The notes under the pieces: model-generated | What the model was told of the DNA's origin: nothing | Seen by the model: the letters and a program-made list of their open reading frames with translations, nothing else | The model's database searches: none | Made by a program: the position numbers and the translations under genes | Shown: piece after piece, positions 50,025 to 59,450 of the stretch | How positions within the stretch are numbered: position 1 is the stretch's first letter | How the letters are laid out: each line of letters begins with the position of its first letter | Assembly: GCF_052115025.1 (NCBI RefSeq) | Contig: NZ_JBFRFW010000004.1 | Span: forward strand, 1 to 64,000 | From: Bradyrhizobium_A sp052115025 | GTDB lineage: Bacteria; Pseudomonadota; Alphaproteobacteria; Rhizobiales; Xanthobacteraceae | DNA length: 64,000 bases | Reading direction: 5' to 3'

Positions 50025-52049
50025 ATGGCATCACCCCCACGCCTGTTCGGCAAACGCTACTCGATCCGCATTTATGTCGGGGCCTTCACGGCGGCATTTT
50101 TTGTGTCCGCGATGGCCCTCGCCGGCTGGCTCGCGTCCCAGTCGGTGACCAGTGCCCAGGAGCAGTTCAGGAAGGACCTCGAGCAGAAGGGCCGCGAGAT
50201 CGTCGCCACCATCGAGCGCGAGATCATCAGCACGCAGAATGTCCTGATTGCGCTGTCGACGTCCCGTTCGCTGCAGAGCGGCGATCTCGAGCCGTTCCAC
50301 CGTCAGGCAACGAAGATCGCACAGCAGCTCGACATCCAGATCGCGCTGCGCGACGCGCGGACCGGACAGCAGCTGATCAACACCGCCCTGCCCGCCACGG
50401 CGCTGCGGCTGCAGCCGATCGAGGTGCCCGCGGACCCGCTTCCGCTCGCCGCCGGCCGCCCCGAAATATCCGGCGTGATGTTCGATCCGCTGACACGGCG
50501 CTACCAGGTCGTGGTCGTCGTCCCCGTGCCGGACAGCAAGGCCGCCTATGCGCTGTGCGTCGGACTGCCGATCGAGCGGTTCGCCAGCCTGCTGCAGCTG
50601 CTGCAGCTGGAGGACGACTGGATCGTCACCGTCACCGACCAGACGGGCAACATCGTCGCGCGCTCGAAAAAGCAGGAGGAGTATGGCGGCAAGCGGGTGC
50701 CGCTCTATTCCGAGATCGCCGTGAACGAGACGCAGAGCGTCGCGGTCGGCAGGAATCTGGAAGGCATCCCGTTCCACTGGTTCAACCGCCGATCGCAGGT
50801 CTCCGGCTGGCGCATCTCGATCGGTGTCCCCGACCAGGCCATCAGGGCGCCGCTGCGCGAAGCGACCATCAGCCTCGGCCTCGTCGGCGGCGCCCTGCTG
50901 CTGATCAGTGTGTTGCTCGCCCGCCTGCTCGCGGGGCGCCTGCTGCAATCGTTCGGCACCCTCGGCATCGACCGCCAGCCGACGCGGGAAGAGTTCAGCT
51001 CGCTGTTCGAGCTCGCCCCGAACGGCGTCGTGGTGATCGACGGCAATGGGCTCATCGTGCTCAAGAACGCCCAGATGCGGGTCATGTTCGGCTATGACCA
51101 GGACGAGCTCGTCGGACAGCCGATCGAGATGCTGATTCCGGAGCGTCATCGCACAGTCCATGCCGAGCAGCGCGCCGCCTTCATTCGCGCATCACGGCCG
51201 CGCCTGATGGGAGTGGGCCGCCCGCTGAGCGGCCGTCACAAGAGCGGCAGCGAGTTTCCGGTGGAAATCAGCCTCAACCCGATCAGGACCCAGGCCGGGG
51301 ACCTCGTCATCGCCACCATCGTCGACATCACCGCCCGGCGGCATGCCGAAGAGCGCCTCGCCGCCGTGCTCGCCGAACAGGACAGCCTGCGCCGACGGCT
51401 GATCCAGGCTGAGGAACAGGAGCGCCTGCGCCTCGCCCGCGAGCTGCACGACCAGACCGGCCAGGAGTTGACCGCAGCGATGCTGGCGCTGAAGGGGCTC
51501 GAGCCGTCGGTCAGCCGGTCCGGACTGCCGCGCATCGGCCAGCTCCAGGACCTGCTCGGCCGGATCGGAACGGCGCTGCATCGCGTCGCCCGGGACCTGC
51601 GTCCCATCCTGATCGACGATATCGACCCCGCGATCGCGCTCGCCGGCTATGTTTCGGAATGGGGCGGACAGGCCGGGGTTGCAGCCGACTTCCATTGCAC
51701 CGACGGCACGCTCGACGAGATCGGCGAAGAAATCAGGAATGCGATCTATCGGATCATCCAGGAAGCGCTGTCCAACATTGCCAAGCACGCTTATGCCGAT
51801 GCTGTCAGCGTCATCGTCAGCCGGGCGGGCGGACTGCTGCGCCTGACCATCGAGGACAATGGCTGCGGCTTCGACACCGCGACCGCCGGAAAGCGCGCGC
51901 GCGAGCAGTTCACCGGAGGCCTCGGCATCGCCGGCATGCGCGAGCGGGTCATCCTGCTCGGCGGCGACATCGAGATCGAGTCCGCGCCGGGAGCGGGCAC
52001 GACCATTTTCGTGCGCATTCCGGTCGAGCCAGGAAAGGTGACCGCGTGA
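50025..52049 (+). CDS. NarL-type sensor histidine kinase with PAS domain
   Basis: This 674-residue kinase has a first membrane span (about 17-38), a large periplasmic sensor (about 40-280), a second span (about 286-306), a PAS domain (about 325-440) and a HisKA_3 dimerisation domain. The phospho-acceptor is His475 in LARELHDQTGQELTA. The HATPase domain shows the N-box RIIQEALSNIAKHA and G-boxes DNGCGFD and GGLGIAGMRERV. It phosphorylates the response regulator encoded next, whose GTG overlaps its TGA. The periplasmic domain has no family I can name. Confidence 0.93.
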   Translation: MASPPRLFGKRYSIRIYVGAFTAAFFVSAMALAGWLASQSVTSAQEQFRKDLEQKGREIVATIEREIISTQNVLIALSTSRSLQSGDLEPFHRQATKIAQQLDIQIALRDARTGQQLINTALPATALRLQPIEVPADPLPLAAGRPEISGVMFDPLTRRYQVVVVVPVPDSKAAYALCVGLPIERFASLLQLLQLEDDWIVTVTDQTGNIVARSKKQEEYGGKRVPLYSEIAVNETQSVAVGRNLEGIPFHWFNRRSQVSGWRISIGVPDQAIRAPLREATISLGLVGGALLLISVLLARLLAGRLLQSFGTLGIDRQPTREEFSSLFELAPNGVVVIDGNGLIVLKNAQMRVMFGYDQDELVGQPIEMLIPERHRTVHAEQRAAFIRASRPRLMGVGRPLSGRHKSGSEFPVEISLNPIRTQAGDLVIATIVDITARRHAEERLAAVLAEQDSLRRRLIQAEEQERLRLARELHDQTGQELTAAMLALKGLEPSVSRSGLPRIGQLQDLLGRIGTALHRVARDLRPILIDDIDPAIALAGYVSEWGGQAGVAADFHCTDGTLDEIGEEIRNAIYRIIQEALSNIAKHAYADAVSVIVSRAGGLLRLTIEDNGCGFDTATAGKRAREQFTGGLGIAGMRERVILLGGDIEIESAPGAGTTIFVRIPVEPGKVTA

Positions 52050-52705
52050 ACAGGAAGGTCCGCATCGTTCTGTCCGACGACCACCCGATCGTGCTGGAGG
52101 GGCTGAGAAACCTGATCCGCGCCGAACGCGATCTCGATCTCGTCGGCGAAGCGAAGAGCGGCCTTGCCGCGCTGAAGCTGATCAGGGAGACCGAGCCGGA
52201 TATCGCAGTCGTCGACATCTCCATGCCGGAGCTCAACGGCATCGCATTGAGCCGGCGCGTGATCGGCGAACTGCCGTCGGTCCGCGTCATCGTCCTGACG
52301 TCGCACGAGGACCAGGCACATGCCAGGCAGGCGCTCGAGATCGGGGTCCGCGGCTATGTCCTCAAGCGATCGGCTGCGGAAAAGCTCACCGGCGCAATCC
52401 GCGCGGTGGCGGTGGGCGGATTGTATCTCGATACCGCGATCGCCGACCGCGTGCTCAGTCCGGTGCTGAAGCCGGGAGCAGCGGGCCAGCTCGGCACCGC
52501 GATGCCGCAGCTGACCGACCGCGAGGCCGAGGTTCTCAAATTCATCGCGTTCGGGCTCTCCAACAAGGAGATTTCAGCCCAGCTCGGCATCGGCATCAAA
52601 TCGGTCGAAACCTACAAGACCCGCGGCACGGACAAGCTCGGCCTGCGCACCCGCGCCGAGATCGTGCGCTATGCGGCCCGCCAGGGCTGGCTGAGCGAGC
52701 TCTGA
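52046..52705 (+). CDS. NarL/FixJ-family response regulator
   Basis: This 219-residue regulator has a receiver domain (1-120) with acidic pocket SDDHPI, phospho-acceptor Asp57 in AVVDISMPE, Thr in VLTSHED and Lys in YVLKRSA. A LuxR-type helix-turn-helix follows (about 156-212): LTDREAEVLKFIAFGLSNKE and IGIKSVETYKTRG. It starts with GTG overlapping the kinase stop, with AGGAAAGG upstream, so it is made from the same message. A perfect 29-bp palindrome lies 18 bases after its stop. Confidence 0.93.
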   Translation: MNRKVRIVLSDDHPIVLEGLRNLIRAERDLDLVGEAKSGLAALKLIRETEPDIAVVDISMPELNGIALSRRVIGELPSVRVIVLTSHEDQAHARQALEIGVRGYVLKRSAAEKLTGAIRAVAVGGLYLDTAIADRVLSPVLKPGAAGQLGTAMPQLTDREAEVLKFIAFGLSNKEISAQLGIGIKSVETYKTRGTDKLGLRTRAEIVRYAARQGWLSEL

Positions 52706-52723
52706 ACGTGGTTAACGAACCGT

Positions 52724-52752
52724 GAAGATGTCAGGAACATCCTGACATCTTC
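52724..52752. promoter_or_regulatory. Perfect 29-bp palindrome between the response regulator and GGDEF genes
   Basis: GAAGATGTCAGGA-ACA-TCCTGACATCTTC has 13-bp arms. It may be a terminator hairpin for the two-component operon, but no T-run follows. Equally it could be an operator for the GGDEF gene 98 bases downstream, possibly bound by the adjacent regulator. Confidence 0.55.
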
Positions 52753-52850
52753 CGCGCGCGCGCCGTGCCAATTTCATCTCAGAATCTGCTGTTTATTCCG
52801 TCGGGTGGTTTGCCGGAAAGCCGCGGCCGACCAAACGGGGGGGACTGTTG

Positions 52851-53894
52851 ATGAGCGAAGTTCTCGATCATATCGACTACGACTATGCGATCGCGGCGGC
52901 CGACCGTTCACTGAAGTGGATGTCGAAGCAGGCCGTGCCGCCGATCCCTCATAATTTCGAGGTCTGGTTCAACTATTCGACCGGCAGCGTGCCGGATCTC
53001 AACAAGACCATCGACATCCTGATCAATTCCAGGAAGCGCTTCGACGCCTCGACCAACCGCGACCTGTTTCAGACCTACATCCGGTCGCACGGCGATGCGG
53101 TCACCGGCGAAGTCTCCGCGCAGTTGCAGGCTGCCCTCGACACGGCGCGGACGCTGCTCGGCACCGCGATCACCGACAACCGCAGCCAGATCCATGCGCT
53201 CGGCGATGTCGCGACGCAGATCGAGCGCAGCGAAGACACGCGGGCCATCATCGCCAGCCTGATCAACGCGCTGTCGCGCGCGGCCACCAGGGCCGCCGCG
53301 CTGGAAGAGGATCTCACCCGCAGCTCCCAGGAGATCGAGCAGATCCGCGCCTCGCTGCAGCACGCCGAGGAGCGGGCAAGCACCGACGGACTGACAGGCC
53401 TCGCCAATCGCCGAACGCTCGACGATTTTCTCCGCAGCGCGCAAATCGCGGCGATGGAATACGGGCAGGATCTCAGCATTCTGCTGCTGGATATCGACCG
53501 CTTCAAATCCTTCAACGACCGTTTCGGGCATCAGGTCGGCGATCAGGTGCTGCGCCTGACGGCGGAGCTGCTCGGCCGCTTTACGGGGATCACCGACCTC
53601 GCGGCTCGCTACGGCGGCGAAGAACTGATTGCGGTGTTTACCGATACCGCGATCGAGGACTGCATGAAGCGGGCGGAGCGGCTGCGCTGCGCGATCGCGG
53701 ATTGCCGCATCACGCGGCGCTCGACCGGCGAAGTGCTTCCGGGCATCACCGTCTCGATCGGCGTCGCCAGGTTCAGGCCCGGAGAGGCGATCGAGCAGAC
53801 AATCGAGCGCTGTGACCGCGCGCTCTACCGCGCCAAGACGACCGGACGCAACCGCACCGTGATGGAGTTCGACGACGAGCCGGTTCCGGCCTGA
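52851..53894 (+). CDS. Cytoplasmic diguanylate cyclase (GGDEF) with helical N-terminal domain
   Basis: This 347-residue protein has an N-terminal helical region (1-150, VPPIPHNFEVWFNYSTGSVP), a coiled coil (about 145-178) and a GGDEF domain (about 180-340). The active site is GGEEL (255-259), with Leu in place of the final Phe. The I-site Arg is missing (GITD where RxxD is expected), so product inhibition is not expected. The N-terminus resembles the helical sensor of alphaproteobacterial GGDEF proteins. GGGGGGGA precedes the ATG. A TTG three bases earlier is ignored. Confidence 0.9.
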   Translation: MSEVLDHIDYDYAIAAADRSLKWMSKQAVPPIPHNFEVWFNYSTGSVPDLNKTIDILINSRKRFDASTNRDLFQTYIRSHGDAVTGEVSAQLQAALDTARTLLGTAITDNRSQIHALGDVATQIERSEDTRAIIASLINALSRAATRAAALEEDLTRSSQEIEQIRASLQHAEERASTDGLTGLANRRTLDDFLRSAQIAAMEYGQDLSILLLDIDRFKSFNDRFGHQVGDQVLRLTAELLGRFTGITDLAARYGGEELIAVFTDTAIEDCMKRAERLRCAIADCRITRRSTGEVLPGITVSIGVARFRPGEAIEQTIERCDRALYRAKTTGRNRTVMEFDDEPVPA

Positions 53895-53935
53895 CCGCCA
53901 CCACGCCCCTTCAGCCTCAATGAATGGATGCGAGC

Positions 53936-54163
53936 ATGAAGAAGACGCCCAAAAATGCAGATGCTGTGCAGGACGGTTTCGGCCCTGCCGTGACGTCATG
54001 CGACGAAGACGCGCTGTTCGCCCTTCGGCTGGTGCAGGCCTTCCTGGCGATCCCCGATCAAGCCAGGCGCATGGAGCTGATCCTGCTGGCAGAGGCCATG
54101 AGCGCGGACAACACCTCACGGCAGCGCGCCCGCATGCGCTCCGCCGCAACGCGCACGCACTGA
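53936..54163 (+). CDS. Small hypothetical protein, 75 aa
   Basis: MKKTPKNADAVQDGFGPAVT precedes a helical part (DEDALFALRLVQAFLAIPDQ, ARRMELILLAEAMSA) and a basic C-terminus. It follows the GGDEF gene in the same direction. Start is uncertain (ATG 53924 possible); no good ribosome-binding site. Family unknown. Confidence 0.55.
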   Translation: MKKTPKNADAVQDGFGPAVTSCDEDALFALRLVQAFLAIPDQARRMELILLAEAMSADNTSRQRARMRSAATRTH

Positions 54164-54190
54164 ACGTCATCGCGACAGCGACATTCCGGA

Positions 54191-54409
54191 ATGATGTCCT
54201 TCGCCAACCATCGCGAGCGCCAGTTGCTGCATCATCTGCGATCCGGCCGCTGGGCGTCGCTTCACAAGCTGCCTGTTCCGGCCGGCAAGCGCTTGCTGCT
54301 GTCGCTGTTGAACAAGGGCTGGATCGAGCGGCGTGACTCCGTTGCGCCCGCAGAGATCAGGCTGACGGGGCCCGGCTTCGACGCGCTTCGCGCTCCGGTA
54401 CCACTGTGA
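54191..54409 (+). CDS. Small winged-helix-like hypothetical protein, 72 aa
   Basis: MSFANHRERQLLHHLRSGRW and LPVPAGKRLLLSLLNKGWIE with RLTGPGFDALR give a helix-helix-wing pattern like the small DNA-binding proteins found in this group. ATG ATG start; CGGA lies immediately upstream. It lies 27 bases after the previous small gene. Function unknown. Confidence 0.55.
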   Translation: MMSFANHRERQLLHHLRSGRWASLHKLPVPAGKRLLLSLLNKGWIERRDSVAPAEIRLTGPGFDALRAPVPL

Positions 54410-54475
54410 TGCCGGGCTATCAGGATCGCGATCCGCTCCCAGGACCGCGCGCGACACATCGTCGCACGCCGCCGA

Positions 54476-54637
54476 TCAGAACGCGGCGCCGAGGCTGACG
54501 AACTTCGCTTTCACCGCCGCGCCGATGTTGGTGACCGACACAATGATCACGAGCGCGATGCCGGAGGCGATCAAGGCGTACTCGATCGCAGTCGCGCCCT
54601 TTTCATCGATCAAGAAACGTTTAATGAGCTTCGCCAT
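54476..54637 (-). CDS. Flp/Fap-type pilin, 53 aa
   Basis: The peptide begins MAKLIKRFLIDEKGATAIEY and continues ALIASGIALVIIVSVTNIGA to AAF. The prepilin cleavage site Gly14-Ala15 followed by TAIEY is the Flp signature, and a hydrophobic helix follows. It would be processed by TadV/CpaA and assembled by the Tad secretion machinery, none of which is in this window. It is an isolated gene on its strand. RBS not obvious. Confidence 0.82.
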   Translation of the reverse strand: MAKLIKRFLIDEKGATAIEYALIASGIALVIIVSVTNIGAAVKAKFVSLGAAF

Positions 54638-54845
54638 GGCGGGAACAATGCGCCAGAGGACTGAACCCCGCGTAAATGCCTAGGTGAATTTCCGAACCAA
54701 TGCGGTAAAAATTCGCTGGCGCGGCGACCTCGATCGCCGCTGCCTCGCCTGCTCGCTCTAACGGCTTGTTAGCCGGTCACGCCTAATCTTGATCAAGAGC
54801 GCCCTGCTGTCCTCCCGGGCGGCCGTGCGAACCGAGACGTGGGAA

Positions 54846-55172
54846 ATGCCTGCAGAGCGAGCCGAGATCGATCGAGTCACGTTTTCACGTGGCATTACCG
54901 CGCATCTCATGGGAATCGACGGGACCTGGCGGCGCAACTGTGTCGTCGAGAGCATCTCGGACACCAATGCATCGCTGATCGTCGAAGGTTCCGTCGAAGG
55001 ACTCAACCTCAAGGAGTTTTTTCTTCTTCTCTCGTCCACTGGTCTGGTCTATCGCCGCTGCGAGCTCGAGCGCCTCAACGGCGACCAGCTCGAGGTGCGC
55101 TTCCTCAAGCAGATGGCCGGCAAGAAGAAAAAGTCCTCGCAGCGCCAGGGCGCAGCCTACGCCGACGAATGA
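54846..55172 (+). CDS. PilZ-like protein with degenerate c-di-GMP site
   Basis: This 108-residue protein has the PilZ beta-barrel pattern: DRVTFSRGITAHLMGIDGTW, RRNCVVESISDTNASLIVEG and LKEFFLLLSSTGLVYRRCEL. The c-di-GMP motif is incomplete: RxxxR is only partly visible and the DxSxxG element reads ESISDTNA, so nucleotide binding is doubtful. The C-terminus is Lys-rich (AGKKKKSSQ). An upstream TTG in frame is an alternative start. It lies near two GGDEF genes. Confidence 0.78.
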   Translation: MPAERAEIDRVTFSRGITAHLMGIDGTWRRNCVVESISDTNASLIVEGSVEGLNLKEFFLLLSSTGLVYRRCELERLNGDQLEVRFLKQMAGKKKKSSQRQGAAYADE

Positions 55173-55193
55173 CGGGCACGCCGCGCGGCGGCC

Positions 55194-56018
55194 TCAATGC
55201 GGGGCGCTGATCGCCGCGGCCATGATGCGCGCGGTCTCGTCGTAGTGGCGCCACAGTTCGGGATCGATCGGATTGGGCGCACCGAAATAGCCGTCGGGCG
55301 TCAGGCGCCGCGCGGCCTCGCCGCCGGTGCGCCAGGCCGCGAGATCTTCCAGCGTCAGTTGTGTCGGCGCGAGCTGACGCAGCGCCTCGATATCGACGGT
55401 CTCGGGATGGTAGCGCATGATCGCCGCCGTCTCGTACTCGTCGGCATGGACGCCGAGAATGCCGGTGACACGAAAGGCCTCCAGCCGCGGATCGTAGTCC
55501 CACGGCACCCACCACGGCTCCCTGCCGGTGTCGCCGAGGCGCTCGATCATCTTCCAGCGCACCGGCGTATAGAGCAGCCGCACGCCGGCATGGCCCTGCG
55601 CATGGACTTCGCGCAGCACCGCGAGGATCATCTCGTTGTGGGCGCGGTCGCCGTGATGGCTGACGATGTGGATCTCGGGGAAGCCGTTGGCGATCAGCGA
55701 CGCGATGACGTCGGCGAGCAGCGCTTTCGCGGTCTCGGCGCGGATGCGGAACGAGCCCGTGAATTCGCCGAGCACCGCGTTGATGCCCCAGTAGTTGGGC
55801 GGCGCGATGATGGTCTCGCGGCCGGCCTCCGCCGCATAGCGCTGCGTCGCCTTGCACAGCGCCAGCGCGATGAAGGCGTCGGTGCCGACCGGCAGGTGCG
55901 GGCCATGGGCCTCGATCACGCCGACCGGCAGCAGCACCGCCGCCTTGCGCCGCGCCGCCGCCGCGACCGCAGTCGCCGTCATCTCGGCCATGGTGCCGGC
56001 CAGCAGGTTGTCGCTCAT
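55194..56018 (-). CDS. Creatininase-family amidohydrolase
   Basis: This 274-residue protein shows the metal ligands of the creatininase family: Glu and His in GVIEAHGPHLPVGTD, VSHHGDRAHNEM and GVHADEYETAAI. Members hydrolyse cyclic or linear amides (creatinine, formamides) with two metal ions. RBS GAGGAG precedes the ATG. It is the last gene of a minus-strand group with an intact Liv importer and a ring-cleavage dioxygenase, so it probably hydrolyses an amide formed in that pathway. Confidence 0.9.
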   Translation of the reverse strand: MSDNLLAGTMAEMTATAVAAAARRKAAVLLPVGVIEAHGPHLPVGTDAFIALALCKATQRYAAEAGRETIIAPPNYWGINAVLGEFTGSFRIRAETAKALLADVIASLIANGFPEIHIVSHHGDRAHNEMILAVLREVHAQGHAGVRLLYTPVRWKMIERLGDTGREPWWVPWDYDPRLEAFRVTGILGVHADEYETAAIMRYHPETVDIEALRQLAPTQLTLEDLAAWRTGGEAARRLTPDGYFGAPNPIDPELWRHYDETARIMAAAISAPH

Positions 56019-56044
56019 GAATACGTCTCCTCGCGCTTCGCGGT

Positions 56045-56152
56045 CTCCTCATGGTGAGGAGCGCGGCTTGCCGCGCGTCTCGAACCATGAGGCCAGTGAC
56101 GCCTCGGCCTCATCCTTCGAGACGCCGCTTCGCGGCTCCTCAGGATGAGGAA
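56045..56152. repeat. Two copies of the CCTCAT/ATGAGG palindrome family
   Basis: Copies at 56045-56094 and 56107-56152 fill the gap between the creatininase-like gene and livF. They match the copies at 23.8, 28.6, 41.4 and 47.1 kb. Confidence 0.7.
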
Positions 56153-56172
56153 GTAGTTCGTATCGCCATCGC

Positions 56173-56857
56173 TCACACCGCGATCCATTCATGCACCTTG
56201 CCGAAGTCCGCGAGCAGTGCCGCCGAGGCGCCCTGCAGCACGATGCGGCCGCGGTCGAGGACGATGGCGCGGTCGGACAGCCGCAGCACGTCCTCGGCGC
56301 GCTGCTCGACCAGCACCACCGCAAAGCCGAACTCGCTGCGCAGGCGCTTGAGCGTGTCTTCGAGCTCGTCGACGATCACCGGCGCGAGGCCCTCGAACGG
56401 CTCGTCGAGCAGCAGCAGGCGCGGATCCGTCATCAGCGTGCGGCCGATCGCCAGCATCTGCTGTTCGCCGCCGGACAGGCGGTCGCCGCCATTGCGCCGC
56501 CGCTCCCGCAGCCGCGGGAACAGGCGATAGATCGCCGCGAGGTCGAAGCGACCGCCGCGCCTGTGGGCGACCAGCAGGTTCTCCTCCACGGTCAGCGACG
56601 GAAAGATGTCGCGCTCCTGCGGCACCCAGCCGAGCCCGCGCCGCACCCGCTCGTTGGCCGGCAGGCGAACGATATCCTCGCCGGCGAAACGTAGCGCGCC
56701 GCCGAAGCGCCGGGCATGGGCCATCACCGCCAGCATCAACGTGGTCTTGCCGACGCCGTTGCGGCCGAGCACCGCGAGGCACTCGCCCTCGTCGACCGCA
56801 AGACTCATGTCGTCGAGCACCACGGCCTCGCCATAGCCCGCGGTGAGGTGTTCGATC

Positions 56858-56871
<14 letters not shown>
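56173..56871 (-). CDS. Branched-chain-type ABC ATPase, LivF-like
   Basis: This 232-residue ATPase has Walker A GRNGVGKTT, Q-loop WVPQERDIFPSL, signature RLSGGEQQMLAIGR, Walker B LLLLDEPFEGLAP and VLVEQ. The short length and lack of a C-terminal extension mark LivF. Its start overlaps the end of the LivG-like gene by 14 bases. Together with LivG/H/M and a binding protein it imports an organic solute; in this context an aromatic or aliphatic acid is more likely than leucine. Confidence 0.93.
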
Positions 56872-57627
<756 letters not shown>

Positions 57628-57631
<4 letters not shown>

Positions 57632-58590
57632 CGCGCGCCTCCGAACCGCCGCCGCAGTGCACTGACGCCGACGGCGAGCGCGCCGGCAATGCCGCCGCGG
57701 ATCACGAACACCGAAACCATCAGCACCAGGCCGAGACCGAGGTGCCAGTATTTCGGCGACACCGCGGACAGATAATCCTTGAGGAAGCCGAACGCCGCGG
57801 CACCGAGCACGACGCCGGGAATGCTGCCGGAGCCGCCGATGGTGGTCATCATCATCACCTCGGCGGAACGGTCGAAGCCGAGCATGTCGATGGAAGCAAA
57901 GCGCGTGGTCTGCGCCAGCACCGCCCCCGCGAGCCCGGCAATGGCGCCGGACAGCGTGTAGGCCATGGCGAGATGGCGCGCGACCGGCGCGCCGATCGCC
58001 GGCATGCGGCGGCTGTTCTCGCGAAGGCCCCTGAGCGCGAGGCCGAACGGCGACTGCGTCACCCGCCGCAGCAGCACGAACACCGCGACCAGCACGGCGA
58101 GCGCATAGAAGAACGCGGTGCGGCCGAGGAAATCGAACGAAAACAGCCCCAGCACCGGGCCGACCTCGAAATCCGGCATGCCGTCGGCGCCGCCGGTGAG
58201 CCAGCGCGCGCTGTTGGCGGCCTCGTAGAACAGGAAGCCGATGCCGAGCGTCACCAGCAGGCGGGTGAAGTCGTTGCCGCGCACCACGACGGGTGTCAGG
58301 ACAAGCGCCACCACCGCGCTGAGCAAGGTCGCACCCGCAAGCCCGAGCAGCGGCTCGGCGATGCCGGCATGGGCCATGAGCGCGGCGGTGAAGGCGCCGA
58401 TGCCGAAGAATGCCGCGTGGCCCAGCGACACGATGCCGGCATGGCCCTGCAGCAGGTCGTAGGACAGCGCGAAGATGGCGAGAATGCAGAGATTGCCGAG
58501 CAGCAGCAGGTAATCCGGCAGCAGGAGATAGGCGATCACGGCGGCGGCGAGCAGCAGCCAGCCGAGGCCGGCGGAGGGCAGCGTCTTCAT
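57628..58590 (-). CDS. Branched-chain-type ABC permease, LivM-like
   Basis: This 320-residue membrane protein has eight to nine spans and the LivM hallmarks GHAAFFGIGAFTAALMAH, VTLGIGFLFYEAANSARWLT and GGSGSIPGVVLGA. It forms the channel with LivH and overlaps both neighbours by four bases (ATGA), which indicates tight translational coupling. Confidence 0.92.
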
Positions 58591-59450
58591 GCGCGTCGCC
58601 CCGCAAGGCCGGTCGGGAATGCGATCATCATGATCACCAGAAGCCCATAGATCACGAACGAGCCGACCTCCGGCCAGAGATACTTGAACACCGCATCGAT
58701 GACGCCAAGGCCAAGGGCGGCGAGCACCGAGCCGCCGATCGAGCCGGGGCCGCCGATCGCCACCACCATCAGCACGATGGTGAGGTACTTGAACGGAAAC
58801 GTCGGATCGAGGCCGAGGAAGCCGACCGACAGCGCGCCGCCGAGGCCGGCGAGCCCGGCGCCGAGGCCGAACGCCACCGCGAACAGGCGGTCGACATTGA
58901 TGCCGATGCCCTCGGCCGTGCGGCGGCTGTCGACGGCGGCGCGGATGCGCGCGCCGAACAGCGTGCGGTTGAACAGCAGGAACAACGCGGCGGTCGCGAG
59001 CAGGCCCGCCAGCACCAGGAACACGCGATAGCCGCCGATGTGCAGGCCGAACAGGTCAACCGGCTGCGTCAGCCAGTCCGGCAGCAGCATCGCCTGCTGC
59101 TGCGGACCGAACAGGATGGTGGCGACGGCGCTCGCAGCGAAGGCGAGCCCGATCGAGAACAGCACCTGCTGCAGCGCCGGCATGGCGTAGACATGCCGGA
59201 TCACCGTGCGCTCGGCGGCGATGCCGATCAGCGCGGTGACAGCAAACGCCAGCGGCAAGGTCAGGAGGAACGGCACGCCACCGCGGCCCAGCGCCAGAGC
59301 AGCGACATAGCCCCCGCACATGGCGAACGCGCCATGGGCGAGGTTGATGAAGCGCATCAGCCCCAGCGTCACCGACAGGCCGACCGAGAACAACAGCAGC
59401 AGCATGCCGTAGGCGACGCCATCGGCGATGACGGAGATCAGGCCGCTCAT
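58587..59450 (-). CDS. Branched-chain-type ABC permease, LivH-like
   Basis: This 287-residue membrane protein starts MSGLISVIADGVAYGMLLLL and has seven to eight spans with the LivH features LGLMRFINLAHGAFAMCGGY and GGPGSIGGSVLAALGLGVID. It overlaps the binding-protein gene by one base upstream (TAATG type) and LivM by four bases downstream. Confidence 0.92.
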   Translation of the reverse strand: MSGLISVIADGVAYGMLLLLFSVGLSVTLGLMRFINLAHGAFAMCGGYVAALALGRGGVPFLLTLPLAFAVTALIGIAAERTVIRHVYAMPALQQVLFSIGLAFAASAVATILFGPQQQAMLLPDWLTQPVDLFGLHIGGYRVFLVLAGLLATAALFLLFNRTLFGARIRAAVDSRRTAEGIGINVDRLFAVAFGLGAGLAGLGGALSVGFLGLDPTFPFKYLTIVLMVVAIGGPGSIGGSVLAALGLGVIDAVFKYLWPEVGSFVIYGLLVIMMIAFPTGLAGRRA

